Source: Nocardioides carbamazepini (lineage in GTDB: Bacteria > Actinomycetota > Actinomycetes > Propionibacteriales > Nocardioidaceae). From it: a stretch of DNA of 64,000 nucleotides. The stretch is taken from positions 248,001-312,000 of the forward strand of contig NZ_JAHTLF010000008.1 in assembly GCF_024614185.1 (NCBI RefSeq), written 5' to 3'. The notes under the pieces were generated by a model that did not search any database, was not told the origin of the DNA, and saw only the letters and a program-made list of their open reading frames with translations. Positions 25,573-34,526 of this stretch are shown here, piece by piece (the stretch's first letter is position 1; every line of letters begins with the position of its first letter). Made by a program: the position numbers and the translations under genes.

Positions 25573-26592
25573 ATGACCACCCCGACGCACTGCACCAGCT
25601 GTGGGCACGAGCTCGGGGTCGGCCGGTTCTGCACGAACTGCGGGCAGCCCGTACCCGGCCGGCACCCCGAGGCCGCGCCCGCTGCGAGCGCGCCCGTGGT
25701 GCCCCCGCCGACCGGCCAGCTGCCGCCGGCCGCGCGCTATCCGCTGTATGCCGAGGCACCGACCACCCGCCCCGGTCCCCCGCCGGCCCCGGTCACCCAG
25801 ACCGCTCCGGCGCCCCCGGCACCGGCCCCGTACGCTCCGCCTCCAGGCACCGCTCCCACGCGCGACCGGTCCGCCATGCCGTGGCTGCCGTGGGCGATCG
25901 GCGTGGTGATGCTCGCCCTGGTCGCCGGCATCGGCGCCTTCCTCCTGGTCGGCGCGGCTGCCGACGACGACGGCGACCGCGCCGACGACGACCGCACCGG
26001 GGCGGCGTCGGCGCAGCGCACGGACGACGCCGAGCCGACCGGTCCGGACGCGTCCGACGAGCCGCGGCCCGACAGCACCGGCACGGCCGGTCCCATCGAC
26101 GAGCCCGACCCCGGTGACGTCTCCGATCTCACGTCGTCGGCGAGCGCCGAGGTCCCGGCCACGGCACCCGGGTCCCGCGACCGGCAGAACCGTCCGGTGA
26201 CGTACGACGCCGAGAACATGCTCGACCGCCGCCCGCGCACCGCCTGGCGGATGCCGGGCGACGGCACCGGCGCGACCGTCGTGTTCGATCTCGGCGAGGA
26301 GTCCGTGCTGACCGAGGTCGGGCTGGTCAACGGCTACGCCAAGATCGACGGCGCGGACAACTGGTACCTCGGCAACCGCCGGATCCGCGTCGTGCAGTGG
26401 GAGTTCGACGACGGCACCCGGATCACCCAGGAGCTCACCGACCGGCGCCCGATGCAGACCCTGGCCGTCGGACCGGTGGCGACGAGGAGGATCGTGCTGC
26501 ACCTGGTCGAGGTGACGCCCCCGGGCACGGGGCCGGCCGGCCGCGACTTCACCGCGATCAGCGACGTCCGCTTCCGCGGGGCTCCCGCCTGA
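25573..26592 (+). CDS. Zinc-ribbon membrane protein with C-terminal discoidin-like (NADase-type glycan-binding) domain
   Basis: A 339-residue protein: N-terminal zinc ribbon C-x2-C...C-x2-C (residues 6-23), a Pro/Ala-rich cytoplasmic stretch, one membrane helix (about 106-128), an acidic low-complexity linker and a beta-rich extracytoplasmic C-terminal domain (about 205-337). The last domain reads A-E-N-M-L-D-R-R-P-R-T-A-W-R and is like the F5/8-type domain annotated in actinobacterial zinc-ribbon proteins. A -10-like TACGGT (25557-25562) is close to the ATG. Role unknown; a surface glycan sensor or binder is plausible. Confidence 0.78.
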   Translation: MTTPTHCTSCGHELGVGRFCTNCGQPVPGRHPEAAPAASAPVVPPPTGQLPPAARYPLYAEAPTTRPGPPPAPVTQTAPAPPAPAPYAPPPGTAPTRDRSAMPWLPWAIGVVMLALVAGIGAFLLVGAAADDDGDRADDDRTGAASAQRTDDAEPTGPDASDEPRPDSTGTAGPIDEPDPGDVSDLTSSASAEVPATAPGSRDRQNRPVTYDAENMLDRRPRTAWRMPGDGTGATVVFDLGEESVLTEVGLVNGYAKIDGADNWYLGNRRIRVVQWEFDDGTRITQELTDRRPMQTLAVGPVATRRIVLHLVEVTPPGTGPAGRDFTAISDVRFRGAPA

Positions 26593-26634
26593 CCTGATCG
26601 GCCACGGATTCAGGCTCCGGGCAGCCCGGGCAGC

Positions 26635-27972
26635 TCAGCGCTTCTGGAGCATGTTGGCGACCTGGAAGGCCATCTCCAGCGACTGCACCCGGTTGAGGCG
26701 CGGGTCCACGACCGACTCGTAGCGGTGGGCCAGGCCCTGCTCGTCGAGCTCCTCGCCACCGCCGACGATCTCGGTGACGTCGTCACCGGTGTTCTCGACG
26801 AGGATGCCGGCCGGGACGGTGCCGAGCGCGCGGTGGACGTCGAAGAAGCCCTGCACCTCGTCGAGCACGTCCTCGAAGCGTCGCGTCTTGTAGCCGTTGG
26901 ACGTCTCGAAGGTGTTGCCGTGCATCGCGTCGCAGACCCAGGCCACGTCGACACCCTCGGCGGTGACCTTCTCGACCAGCGCCGGCAGCCCGTCACGGAT
27001 CTTGGCCGCGCCGAAGCGGGTGATGAAGGTGAGCCGGCCGGGCTCGTTGGCCGGGTTCAGCTTGGCGGCCAGCGCGAGCGCGTCGTCCGCGGTGGCGTTG
27101 GGGCCGAGCTTGCAGCCGATCGGGTTGCTGATGTGACGGAAGTACTCGACGTGCGCGCCGTCGAGCTGCCGGGTGCGCTCGCCGATCCAGACCATGTGGC
27201 CCGAGACGTTGTAGGGCTTCTCGGTGCGCGAGTCGATGCGGGTCATGGCGTGCTCGTACTCCAGCAGCAGTGCCTCGTGCGAGGAGTAGAAGTCGACCCG
27301 GTGGAACTCCTCGGGGTCGGCGCCGATGGCCTGCATGAAGGTCAGCGCGCGGTCGATCTCGGCTGCCATCGCCTCGTAGTGCTGGCCGACCGGGCTGTTG
27401 CGGACGAACTCGGAGTTCCAGGTGTGGACCTGGCGCAGGTCGGCGTAGCCGCCGGTGGTGAACGCCCGCACGAGGTTCAGCGTGGACGCCGACGAGTGGT
27501 AGACGTCGAGCAGCCGCTGCGGGTCGGGCCGGCGCGACTCGGGAGTGAACTCGAAGCCGTTGACCGCGTCGCCGCGGTAGGCCGGCAGGGTCAGCTCGCC
27601 GCGGGTCTCGGTGTCGGAGGAGCGGGGCTTGGCGTACTGGCCCGCGAGCCGGCCCACCTTCACGACGGGCACGGACGCGGCGTAGGTCAGCACCACCGCC
27701 ATCTGGAGCAGCACCCGCAGCTTGTTGCGGGTGTTGTCGGCGGTGGCGCCGACGAAGGTCTCCGCGCAGTCGCCGCCCTGCAGCAGGAACGCCTCTCCCC
27801 GGCTGGCCGCGGCGATCTTCGCCTTCAGCTCGTCACACTCGCCAGCGAAGACCAGCGGAGGCAGCGTGCGCAGTCGCTCGACGATCGCGGCGAGAGCCGC
27901 GGGGTCGTCGTACGACGGCTGCTGCTTCGCTCCGATGGCGTGCAACTGCTCGAGGGACGGGAGGGTGCTCAC
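26635..27972 (-). CDS. aroG: 3-deoxy-7-phosphoheptulonate synthase, class II
   Basis: First enzyme of the shikimate pathway, joining PEP and erythrose 4-phosphate. The 445-residue plant-type (AroA-II) protein shows the metal/substrate motifs F-L-L-Q-G-G-D-C-A-E-T-F (about 79-90), the K-P-R-S segment, the H-E-A-L-L-L-E-Y and G-E-R-T-R-Q-L-D region and the C-terminal W-V-C-D-A-M-H-G-N-T. It corresponds to Rv2178c. The GTG start at 27972 has TACCCT six bases upstream and no ribosome binding site. Confidence 0.96.
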   Translation of the reverse strand: MSTLPSLEQLHAIGAKQQPSYDDPAALAAIVERLRTLPPLVFAGECDELKAKIAAASRGEAFLLQGGDCAETFVGATADNTRNKLRVLLQMAVVLTYAASVPVVKVGRLAGQYAKPRSSDTETRGELTLPAYRGDAVNGFEFTPESRRPDPQRLLDVYHSSASTLNLVRAFTTGGYADLRQVHTWNSEFVRNSPVGQHYEAMAAEIDRALTFMQAIGADPEEFHRVDFYSSHEALLLEYEHAMTRIDSRTEKPYNVSGHMVWIGERTRQLDGAHVEYFRHISNPIGCKLGPNATADDALALAAKLNPANEPGRLTFITRFGAAKIRDGLPALVEKVTAEGVDVAWVCDAMHGNTFETSNGYKTRRFEDVLDEVQGFFDVHRALGTVPAGILVENTGDDVTEIVGGGEELDEQGLAHRYESVVDPRLNRVQSLEMAFQVANMLQKR

Positions 27973-27978
27973 CCCCCA

Positions 27979-27984
27979 AGGGTA
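27979..27984 (-). promoter_or_regulatory. Putative leaderless -10 for aroG
   Basis: TACCCT on the minus strand ends six bases before the aroG GTG at 27972. Confidence 0.45.
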
Positions 27985-28090
27985 CGGCGCCCGCCGCGCG
28001 GCCGCCGAGTCGGCGCCTGCCCGTGGGACGGGTGACCCGGCAGCACAGGCCGTGCGGCAGCCGGCCGCTCGGCCGCTCGGCCCAACAAAG

Positions 28091-29545
28091 TCAGTCGTCC
28101 GAAGGATCGATGTCCATGTGCTCGATGTCGGCGAAGTGACCGCCCTCGGGCTTGTAGAAGAGCCGGGTGAGGATCCACAGCACGATGCCGATGCCGAGCA
28201 GGCCCGCGGCGATCTTGTACTGGATCATGTCGGCCTCCAGCCGGGCCCAGGGACCGAGCAGGTAGGCGCAGAGGATCGCGCCCAGGATCGGGACGATCGT
28301 CGGCGCCCGGAACCCGTTCGGCCGGGTCGGCTCGCGGCGCAGGACCAGGCAGGAGATGTTGACGATGGTGAAGACCGCCAGCAGGAGCAGCGCCGTCGTG
28401 CCGGACAGGGAGCCGACGATCGTGCTCTCGGAGCCGAGCCGCACGTAGGTGATCAGGCCGAGGGCGAGCAGCGTGGTGAACCCGATCGCGACGTAGGGCG
28501 AGCGCCGTCCCGGCAGCACCTTGCCGAGCACCGGCGGCAGCACCTGCTGGCGCGCCATGCCGTAGATCAGCCGGCTCGCCATGAGCATGTTGATCAGCGC
28601 GGTGTTGGCGACGGCGAAGACCGTCATGAACGGGAAGAAGTCGTCGATCGGCAGGTCCGGCGTGCCGATCTTGACGACGTCGATGAGGATCCCCGCCTCG
28701 GCGTTGGTCGGCGCACCGATCTGGTCAGCCGGGATCACCGCCACCACCGAGATCGCGACCAGCATGTAGATGATCACCGCGATGCCGAGACCCGTGAGCA
28801 TCATCCGCGGGAAGATCCGCTCCGGTTCCTTGGTCTCCTCGACCATGTTGACCGAGTCCTCGAAGCCGACCATCGAGAAGAAGGCGATCGCCGTGGCGAT
28901 CGTGACCGCCATGAACAGGCCCTTGTCGTCGGGGCTCTCGAAGACGGTGACCCGGTCGAGGTCGCCGTCGCCCTTGCCGATCACCCAGACACCGATGCCG
29001 ATCACGATCGCGAGCGCGGCCATCTCGATCATGGTGAGCACGACGTTGAACTTCACGCTCTCGCCGACGCCGCGCAGGTTGATCAGCGCGAGGACCAGCA
29101 TGAACCCCAGCGCCACCGCGAGCACGAGACCCTTGCTGGGCGCGTCGTTGCCCAGGCCGATCAGCAGGTTCGAGGCGAGCAGTCCGGACGAGGTCGAGGC
29201 GCTGGTGATGCCCGAGCAGACCACGGTGAAGGCGACCAGGAAGGTCACGAAGTGGACGCCGAACGCCTTGTGCGCGTAGAGCGCCGCACCCGCGGCCTGC
29301 GGGTGCTTGGTGACCAGCTCGAGGTAGGAGTAGGCCGTCAGCGTGGCGATCGCGAAGGCCACCAGGAAGGGCAGCCAGGCGACGCCGCCGACCTGACCGG
29401 CGAGGCGTCCGGTCACGGCGTAGACGCCCGCGCCGAGGATGTCGCCGACGATGAAGAGGAGCAGCAGGCCGGGCCCGAGCACCCGCTTCAGCTCCGGTTG
29501 GCCGTGCCCGCCCTGCGTGGTCGCTCCGGTGGTCTCCGTGGACAT
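28091..29545 (-). CDS. APC-superfamily amino acid permease
   Basis: A 484-residue polytopic transporter with about 12 membrane helices. TM1 has the APC unwound motif G-D-I-L-G-A-G-V-Y; the first cytoplasmic loop has Y-S-Y-L-E-L-V-T-K-H-P-Q-A-A-G-A, and TM6 lies near F-F-S-M-V-G-F-E-D. This pattern resembles cationic amino acid-type APC carriers, but the substrate is uncertain. The ATG at 29545 follows GGAAGGA; the frame extends upstream as a shadow. It starts 43 bases after the nucleotidyltransferase-like gene. Confidence 0.9.
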   Translation of the reverse strand: MSTETTGATTQGGHGQPELKRVLGPGLLLLFIVGDILGAGVYAVTGRLAGQVGGVAWLPFLVAFAIATLTAYSYLELVTKHPQAAGAALYAHKAFGVHFVTFLVAFTVVCSGITSASTSSGLLASNLLIGLGNDAPSKGLVLAVALGFMLVLALINLRGVGESVKFNVVLTMIEMAALAIVIGIGVWVIGKGDGDLDRVTVFESPDDKGLFMAVTIATAIAFFSMVGFEDSVNMVEETKEPERIFPRMMLTGLGIAVIIYMLVAISVVAVIPADQIGAPTNAEAGILIDVVKIGTPDLPIDDFFPFMTVFAVANTALINMLMASRLIYGMARQQVLPPVLGKVLPGRRSPYVAIGFTTLLALGLITYVRLGSESTIVGSLSGTTALLLLAVFTIVNISCLVLRREPTRPNGFRAPTIVPILGAILCAYLLGPWARLEADMIQYKIAAGLLGIGIVLWILTRLFYKPEGGHFADIEHMDIDPSDD

Positions 29546-29588
29546 CTGCGTCCTTCCTCTCCCGAGGTGGAAAGTGACTCCTCGGGCT

Positions 29589-30221
29589 TCACCTTCGCGC
29601 AGGCCGCTCCGAATGGGAAGCATTTGCCCGGGGTGGCGGCATGTCGGGATCGCGGCGCGGCGCGACGTCCAAGGCGTCGAGGAGCCCGAGGAACGCACGG
29701 GCGAACGGATTGCCGGCCGTGGCCGACGCCACCGCTCTCCAGTCCACCTGCTCGCGCACCGCACGGGCCACGGGAAGCACGGTGGTGAAGTCGCACGCGT
29801 GCTCCTCCAGGGAGGCGAGCTTGTCGGTCATCAGCACGGTCGCCGACAGCACGGGCATCCGGACGGACTCCACCTCGATCTCGTCGGCGTCACCGAAGCG
29901 GGACCGCTGGATCGGCTCGTTGCGGACCCGGAAGATGATGTCGACCATCGCCCCGTCGACGAAGACCTTGAACAGCCAGTCCTCCGGCGGCTGCACGACG
30001 TCGAGACCGCTCTCGACCAGGACGTCCTCGATCCGCGGGGCATCCTCCTCGGCGATCATGAAGTCGACGTCGTGGTCCGGCTCCGGTCCGCCGCGCGCCC
30101 ACAGGCCGTAGCTCCCGGCCAACGCGAACGGCACACCGGCCTCCTTCAGCAAGACCGCGACCAGCTTGAGCGCCTCCCGCAGGTGGCCGGAGCCCACCGC
30201 ACCCTCCCGTGACTCGTCCAC
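29589..30221 (-). CDS. Nucleotidyltransferase-like protein
   Basis: A 210-residue protein with a nucleotidyltransferase-fold signature A-G-S-Y-G-L-W-A-R-G-G...D-H-D-V-D-F near residues 36-55 and a later Asp in M-V-D-I-I-F that could be the third metal ligand. It resembles minimal or AbiEii/DUF1814-type nucleotidyltransferases, but no partner toxin or antitoxin gene is seen. The GTG at 30221 is the likely start; upstream codons overlap the divergent promoter. Confidence 0.65.
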   Translation of the reverse strand: MDESREGAVGSGHLREALKLVAVLLKEAGVPFALAGSYGLWARGGPEPDHDVDFMIAEEDAPRIEDVLVESGLDVVQPPEDWLFKVFVDGAMVDIIFRVRNEPIQRSRFGDADEIEVESVRMPVLSATVLMTDKLASLEEHACDFTTVLPVARAVREQVDWRAVASATAGNPFARAFLGLLDALDVAPRRDPDMPPPRANASHSERPARR

Positions 30222-30279
30222 GCCGGAGAGGTACCCGCCCGCCTGGCTGACATGCGGCACTCGGGGTACCGCTGCGGCG

Positions 30280-31086
30280 ATGCGCATCGTGACCTTCAAC
30301 ATCCTCGGCGGCCGCACCCAGCACGACGCCGAGGTCGACGTGGCCGTGCTGCAGCAGGCGATCGCCCACCTCGACCCGGACGTGCTGGCCCTGCAGGAGG
30401 TCGACCACCTGCTCCAGCGGTCGGGTCACGCCGACCTCACCGCCCTCGCAGCCGAGGCCATGGGCGCGACCGACCATCGCTTCGTCGCCGCACTCGCGGG
30501 CAGCCCCGGCGCGACCTGGACAGCCGCGACCGGCGACGAGCAGCCGCACGACGCGGCCTACGGCATCGCGCTGTTGAGCCGGCTGCCGGTCACCGGCTGG
30601 CAGGTGATCCGCCTCCCGGCCGTGCCGGCACCGGTCCCGATGCGGTTCCCCGGTCGGCTGGGACCGACCTGGGTGCGCGACGAGCCGCGTGTCGCCGTGA
30701 GCGCGAGCCTGACGACGGCGGAGGGCCCGTTCACCGTCACCACCACCCACCTGTCCTTCATCCGGTGGTGGAACCGACGACAGCTGGTCCGCCTGATGCG
30801 CTCGCTCTCCGGCGCCTCCCGGCCGCTCGTGCTGACCGGCGACCTCAACATGGGCCTGCCCCGGGCGGCCCGGATCAGCGGTCTCACGCCCCTTGCCGAG
30901 CACCCGACCTTCCCCGCCGACCGGCCGCGTGAGCAGCTGGACCACGTCCTGGCCGACCCGCCGCTCGCGGCCCGGTCGACCGCGCGCCGGATGGCGCTGT
31001 CGGACCACCGGGCGCTGATCGTCGACCTCGAGCCGGCCGAGGTCAGCCGAAGAAGACCTGCGCCTCGGCGTACTCCCGCGGGCTGA
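30280..31086 (+). CDS. Endonuclease/exonuclease/phosphatase (EEP) family protein
   Basis: A 268-residue metal-dependent phosphohydrolase. The family residues are visible: Asn in T-F-N-I-L-G-G (residue 7), Glu in L-Q-E-V-D (near 40), G-D-L-N-M-G (near 187) and the terminal S-D-H-R-A-L (near 245). Substrate could be DNA, phosphoinositide-like or lipid. The last 44 bases overlap the end of the convergent pfkA gene. Confidence 0.85.
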   Translation: MRIVTFNILGGRTQHDAEVDVAVLQQAIAHLDPDVLALQEVDHLLQRSGHADLTALAAEAMGATDHRFVAALAGSPGATWTAATGDEQPHDAAYGIALLSRLPVTGWQVIRLPAVPAPVPMRFPGRLGPTWVRDEPRVAVSASLTTAEGPFTVTTTHLSFIRWWNRRQLVRLMRSLSGASRPLVLTGDLNMGLPRAARISGLTPLAEHPTFPADRPREQLDHVLADPPLAARSTARRMALSDHRALIVDLEPAEVSRRRPAPRRTPAG

Positions 31087-32071
31087 CCAGCTTCAGCGCG
31101 CCGGTCCCCTCGACCAGCGGGACACGCACGATCGAGGTGCCGCGCAGGGCCATCATCACGCCGTACTCGCCGTCGGCGACGGCGTCGATGGCCTGCAGCC
31201 CGAACCGCGTGGCCAACCAGCGGTCGAACGCCGAGGGCGTGCCGCCCCGCTGGATGTGCCCGAGGACGACGGCGCGGGCCTCCTTGCCGGTGCGCCGCTC
31301 GATCTCGTGGGCGAGGCGGTCACCGATGCCGCCCAGACGGACATGCCCGAAGGCGTCCTTCTCGCCGCTGACGAGGGTCATGCCGGTGCCGTCGGCGGGG
31401 ACGGCACCCTCGGAGACGACGATGATCGGGGCGTACTCGCTGCGGAACCGGGTCTCGACGTGCGCGCAGACCGCCTCGATGTCGAAGGGGGCCTCGGGGA
31501 TCAGCACGGCGCTCGCTCCCCCGGCGATGCCGGCGTGGAGGGCGATCCAGCCTGCGTGCCGGCCCATCACCTCGACCACGAGCACGCGGTGGTGCGACTC
31601 GGCGGTCGTGTGCAGCCGGTCGATGGCCTCGGTCGCGATGTTGACCGCGGTGTCGAAGCCGAAGGTGAAGTCGGTGCCGGAGAGGTCGTTGTCGATGGTC
31701 TTGGGGACACCGACCACGGCCACCCCGAGCTCCGCCAGCCTCGTCGCCACGCCGAGCGTGTCCTCGCCGCCGATAGCGACCAGGGCATCGACACCCGCCG
31801 CGGCGAGGTTGTCCGTGATCCGCTCGACACCCCCCTCCACGGCGAAGGGGTTGGTCCGCGACGAGCCCAGGATCGTGCCGCCACGCGGCAGGATGCCGCG
31901 GCACTGCTCGATGCCCAGTGGCATCGTGACGCCCTCGAGAGGACCGCGCCAGCCGTCGCGGAAGCCGACGAACTCGAAGCCGTGCCCGTTCACCCCCTTG
32001 CGCACCACAGCCCGGATCACGGCGTTCAGTCCCGGGCAGTCTCCGCCCCCGGTCAGCACTCCAACGCGCAT
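31043..32071 (-). CDS. pfkA: 6-phosphofructokinase with PPi-type active-site residues
   Basis: A 342-residue PfkA-family enzyme phosphorylating fructose 6-phosphate. In family numbering the protein has Asp104 (G-G-E-D-T) and Lys124 (P-K-T-I-D-N-D), whereas ATP-dependent PFKs have Gly104. Asp104 with Lys124 is the pattern of pyrophosphate-dependent actinobacterial enzymes, so PPi rather than ATP is the predicted phosphoryl donor and the reaction would be reversible. M-G-R-H-A-G-W substrate segment and H-I-Q-R-G-G-x-P-S are present. The ATG is six bases after TAGGTT. Confidence 0.93.
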   Translation of the reverse strand: MRVGVLTGGGDCPGLNAVIRAVVRKGVNGHGFEFVGFRDGWRGPLEGVTMPLGIEQCRGILPRGGTILGSSRTNPFAVEGGVERITDNLAAAGVDALVAIGGEDTLGVATRLAELGVAVVGVPKTIDNDLSGTDFTFGFDTAVNIATEAIDRLHTTAESHHRVLVVEVMGRHAGWIALHAGIAGGASAVLIPEAPFDIEAVCAHVETRFRSEYAPIIVVSEGAVPADGTGMTLVSGEKDAFGHVRLGGIGDRLAHEIERRTGKEARAVVLGHIQRGGTPSAFDRWLATRFGLQAIDAVADGEYGVMMALRGTSIVRVPLVEGTGALKLVSPREYAEAQVFFG

Positions 32072-32077
32072 ACCGCC

Positions 32078-32099
32078 AACCTACGTCGGACCCTAGGCT
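32078..32099. promoter_or_regulatory. Divergent leaderless promoters for pfkA and the DUF1028 gene
   Basis: Only 35 bases separate the start codons. TAGGTT (minus, 32083-32078) is six bases before the pfkA ATG, and TAGGCT (plus, 32094-32099) is seven bases before the ATG at 32107. The two -10 elements are only 10 bases apart, so the promoters must overlap. Confidence 0.5.
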
Positions 32100-32106
32100 G
32101 CAGGCC

Positions 32107-32925
32107 ATGACCTTCTCGATCGTGGCCCGGTCCGCCGACGGCGACAGCTGGGGCGTGGCCGTCGCCTCCAAGTTCCTGGCGGTCGGCTCGGCCGTCCCCG
32201 CCGCCGTCGCGGGTGTCGGCGCCGTCGCGACCCAGGCCGACGCCAATGTCGCCTACAAGGGCCTCGCCCTCTCCCATCTCGACGAGGGTGCGACCGCCCC
32301 GATCGCGCTGCAGCGACTGCTCGAGGAGGACGACGGCCGAGCGCACCGCCAGGTCGGCGTCGTCGACCTCGACGGCACCGCCGCCACCCACACCGGCGCC
32401 GAGTGCATCCCCTGGGCCGGCGGACTGACCGGCGCGGGGTACGCGATCCAGGGCAACTGCCTCGCCGGGTCCGAGGTGGTCGAGGCGATGGAGGCGGCCT
32501 GGCTCGGCAGCGACCCCGACACCCCGCTGCAGGACCGACTGCTGGCCGCTCTCGCCGCGGGCGACGCGAGCGGCGGCGACCGCCGCGGACGCCAGTCCGC
32601 GGCGATCCTCGTGGTCCGCGACGGCGCCGGATACGGCGGTCTCGACGACGTCGCGGTCGACCTGCGCGTCGACGACCACACGGCACCGATCGACGAGCTG
32701 ACCCGGCTTCTCGACCTCCACGACCTGTACCTGACCGCCTCCGCCGAGCACGAGCAGGTCGCCGTCGACGACACTCTGCGCGCCGAGCTGGAGGCCTTCG
32801 CCACCGCCGCCGGTCATCACGACTTCCGCACCTGGGTCGGCACCGAGAACTACGAGATGCGCGTCGCCGCCGACCTGACCTGGATCGACCGGCGGGTGCT
32901 CGCGATCGTGCGCGGGGACGGCTGA
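32107..32925 (+). CDS. DUF1028 family protein
   Basis: A 272-residue protein of DUF1028, a family with an Ntn-hydrolase-like fold. It opens T-F-S-I-V-A-R-S-A-D-G-D-S-W-G-V-A-V-A-S-K-F and has the G-N-C-L-A-G-S and G-R-Q-S-A-A segments of the family. The C-terminal 70 residues add the putative peptidoglycan-binding-like extension seen in longer members. Likely a cytoplasmic hydrolase; substrate unknown. Confidence 0.88.
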   Translation: MTFSIVARSADGDSWGVAVASKFLAVGSAVPAAVAGVGAVATQADANVAYKGLALSHLDEGATAPIALQRLLEEDDGRAHRQVGVVDLDGTAATHTGAECIPWAGGLTGAGYAIQGNCLAGSEVVEAMEAAWLGSDPDTPLQDRLLAALAAGDASGGDRRGRQSAAILVVRDGAGYGGLDDVAVDLRVDDHTAPIDELTRLLDLHDLYLTASAEHEQVAVDDTLRAELEAFATAAGHHDFRTWVGTENYEMRVAADLTWIDRRVLAIVRGDG

Positions 32926-32947
32926 GGCAAGGCCCCGGCTCGGCGCC

Positions 32948-33838
32948 TCAGCCCAGCCGGTCGAGTGCCGCCTGCGCGGCATCGCGCTCGGCCGTGGCGG
33001 TGCGCAGGTCGGCGGCGGCGCCGTCGCGGACCTCCTCCGCCTCGGCGAGCTCCTCCTCCAGCGCCTCGGACTGCTCCTCGAGATCGGCGAGGCGACGGCG
33101 CAGCTCGTCGGTCTCCGCCTCCAGCTGCAGCGACCGGGCGGACAGGCGCTCGATCTCGTCCGACGCGTCCGCGTGGGTGGCCCGCGCGGCGCCGTACTCC
33201 TCCTCGGCGGCGGCGAGACGCTCTTCGGCCGCAGCGATCGCCTTGGCCGCCCGGTCGGGATCCGGCACCAGGTGCAGGTCAGGCGGGCCCGGGCGGGGCG
33301 CCTCGCGCGGGGTGGCGCTGAAGCCGAGGGCCGCCGGAACCGCGACGGCGCTCGCCAGGTCGTCGGCATCCATCGGCTCGATGCCGGTGGTCCGCAGGCC
33401 GCTGACGAGCAGTCCGCTGCGCACCGCGCGACCGCACTCGGCGTCGACCATCGCGGCCGTGAGTGCGGCCTCGACCTGCTCCGCGACGGCCTCGGTGACG
33501 CGCAGGCCCTCCTCGGCGGCGATCCGGCGGGCCTGCGTGGTCACGGCGGCCGTGACCTGACGGCGCTGCCTCGTCAACGCCCGCAGCTCACCGGCGGACA
33601 TCGCCTCCTGTGCCTCGCGCAGGGCGGCTCCGACGCTGAGCACCTGGTCGATCTGCGCCGCCTCGCGGCGCACCAGCAGGTTGACCACCCAGGCGGCCGT
33701 GCTGGGCTTGCGGAGCGCCTTGACCTGGGCGGCCAGCGGGGTGCCCTTGAGCTCCTTGACGCGCGCGTCGCGTGCCGGCGTGAACTCGGCGAGCGGCAGC
33801 GCGTACAGCTCGTCGGCGATCTCCAGCAGGTCAGCCAC
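32948..33838 (-). CDS. Coiled-coil protein of unknown function
   Basis: A 296-residue, strongly helical and Ala/Glu/Arg-rich protein. The N-terminal part (1-100) contains A-D-E-L-Y-A-L-P-L-A-E-F-T-P-A-R-D and K-P-S-T-A-A-W-V-V-N, conserved features in actinobacterial proteins of unknown role. The last 90 residues form a long heptad coiled coil. The GTG at 33838 follows AAGGAT with good spacing; the frame is open upstream into the response regulator stop. It lies 22 bases after the response regulator gene. Confidence 0.75.
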   Translation of the reverse strand: MADLLEIADELYALPLAEFTPARDARVKELKGTPLAAQVKALRKPSTAAWVVNLLVRREAAQIDQVLSVGAALREAQEAMSAGELRALTRQRRQVTAAVTTQARRIAAEEGLRVTEAVAEQVEAALTAAMVDAECGRAVRSGLLVSGLRTTGIEPMDADDLASAVAVPAALGFSATPREAPRPGPPDLHLVPDPDRAAKAIAAAEERLAAAEEEYGAARATHADASDEIERLSARSLQLEAETDELRRRLADLEEQSEALEEELAEAEEVRDGAAADLRTATAERDAAQAALDRLG

Positions 33839-33860
33839 GCTCGGATCCTTCCAGACCTGG

Positions 33861-34514
33861 TCAGTTCTCGCCGTCGTCGAGGCCCTGCTCGATGACATAG
33901 CGGGTCAGCTCGACCCGGTTGTGCATCTGCAGCTTGCGCAGCGTGTTCTGCACGTGGTTCTGGACCGTGCGGTGGGAGAGCACCAGCCGCTCGGCGATCT
34001 GCTTGTAGGACATCCCCTTGGCGACCATCTTGAGGATCTCGGTCTCACGGTCGGTGAGCCGCTCCCCGGGCGGAGTGGCCGGCTCGTTCATCCGCCGGAA
34101 CTCCCCCAGCACCAGGGCGGCGAGCCCCGGCGTGAAGACGCTGTCGCCCGCCGCCACCCGTCGTACGGCGGCCAGGAGCTCCTCACGCGAGGCCGACTTG
34201 ACCAGGTAGCCGGTCGCCCCGGCCTTCACCGCCGCCAGCACGTCGTCCTGCTCCCCCGAGGCCGACAGGATCAGCACCCGCGAGGATGGCTCACTGGCCA
34301 GCACCTGGGCGGTGACCTCGACGCCGCTGGGTGCGGGGATCTGCAGGTCGAGGACGACGACCTGGGGCCGGGTCGCGTGGAACCGGGCGAGGGCCTCGGC
34401 GCCGGTGGCCGCGACCGCGACGACCTCGAAGCCCGCGGCGTCGAGATCGCGCTCGACCGCATCGCGCCACATGGGATGGTCGTCGACGACCATGACCCGG
34501 ATCCGGTCCGTCAT
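33861..34514 (-). CDS. NarL/LuxR-type response regulator
   Basis: A 217-residue two-domain regulator. The receiver has Asp11-Asp12, phosphoacceptor Asp56 in V-V-V-L-D-L-Q-I-P, and Lys in Y-L-V-K-S. A LuxR-type helix-turn-helix follows (L-T-D-R-E-T-E-I-L-K-M-V-A-K-G...H-R-T-V-Q-N-H-V). It forms a two-component pair with the histidine kinase at 35036-36112, with a flavin-reductase-like gene between. The ATG also has its own -10 (TAGGGT) six bases upstream. Confidence 0.94.
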   Translation of the reverse strand: MTDRIRVMVVDDHPMWRDAVERDLDAAGFEVVAVAATGAEALARFHATRPQVVVLDLQIPAPSGVEVTAQVLASEPSSRVLILSASGEQDDVLAAVKAGATGYLVKSASREELLAAVRRVAAGDSVFTPGLAALVLGEFRRMNEPATPPGERLTDRETEILKMVAKGMSYKQIAERLVLSHRTVQNHVQNTLRKLQMHNRVELTRYVIEQGLDDGEN

Positions 34515-34520
34515 GGGAGG

Positions 34521-34526
34521 ACCCTA
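34521..34526 (-). promoter_or_regulatory. Putative internal leaderless -10 for the response regulator
   Basis: TAGGGT on the minus strand, six bases before the ATG at 34514. It overlaps the end of the flavin-reductase-like gene, so the regulator could be expressed apart from its kinase. Confidence 0.45.
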
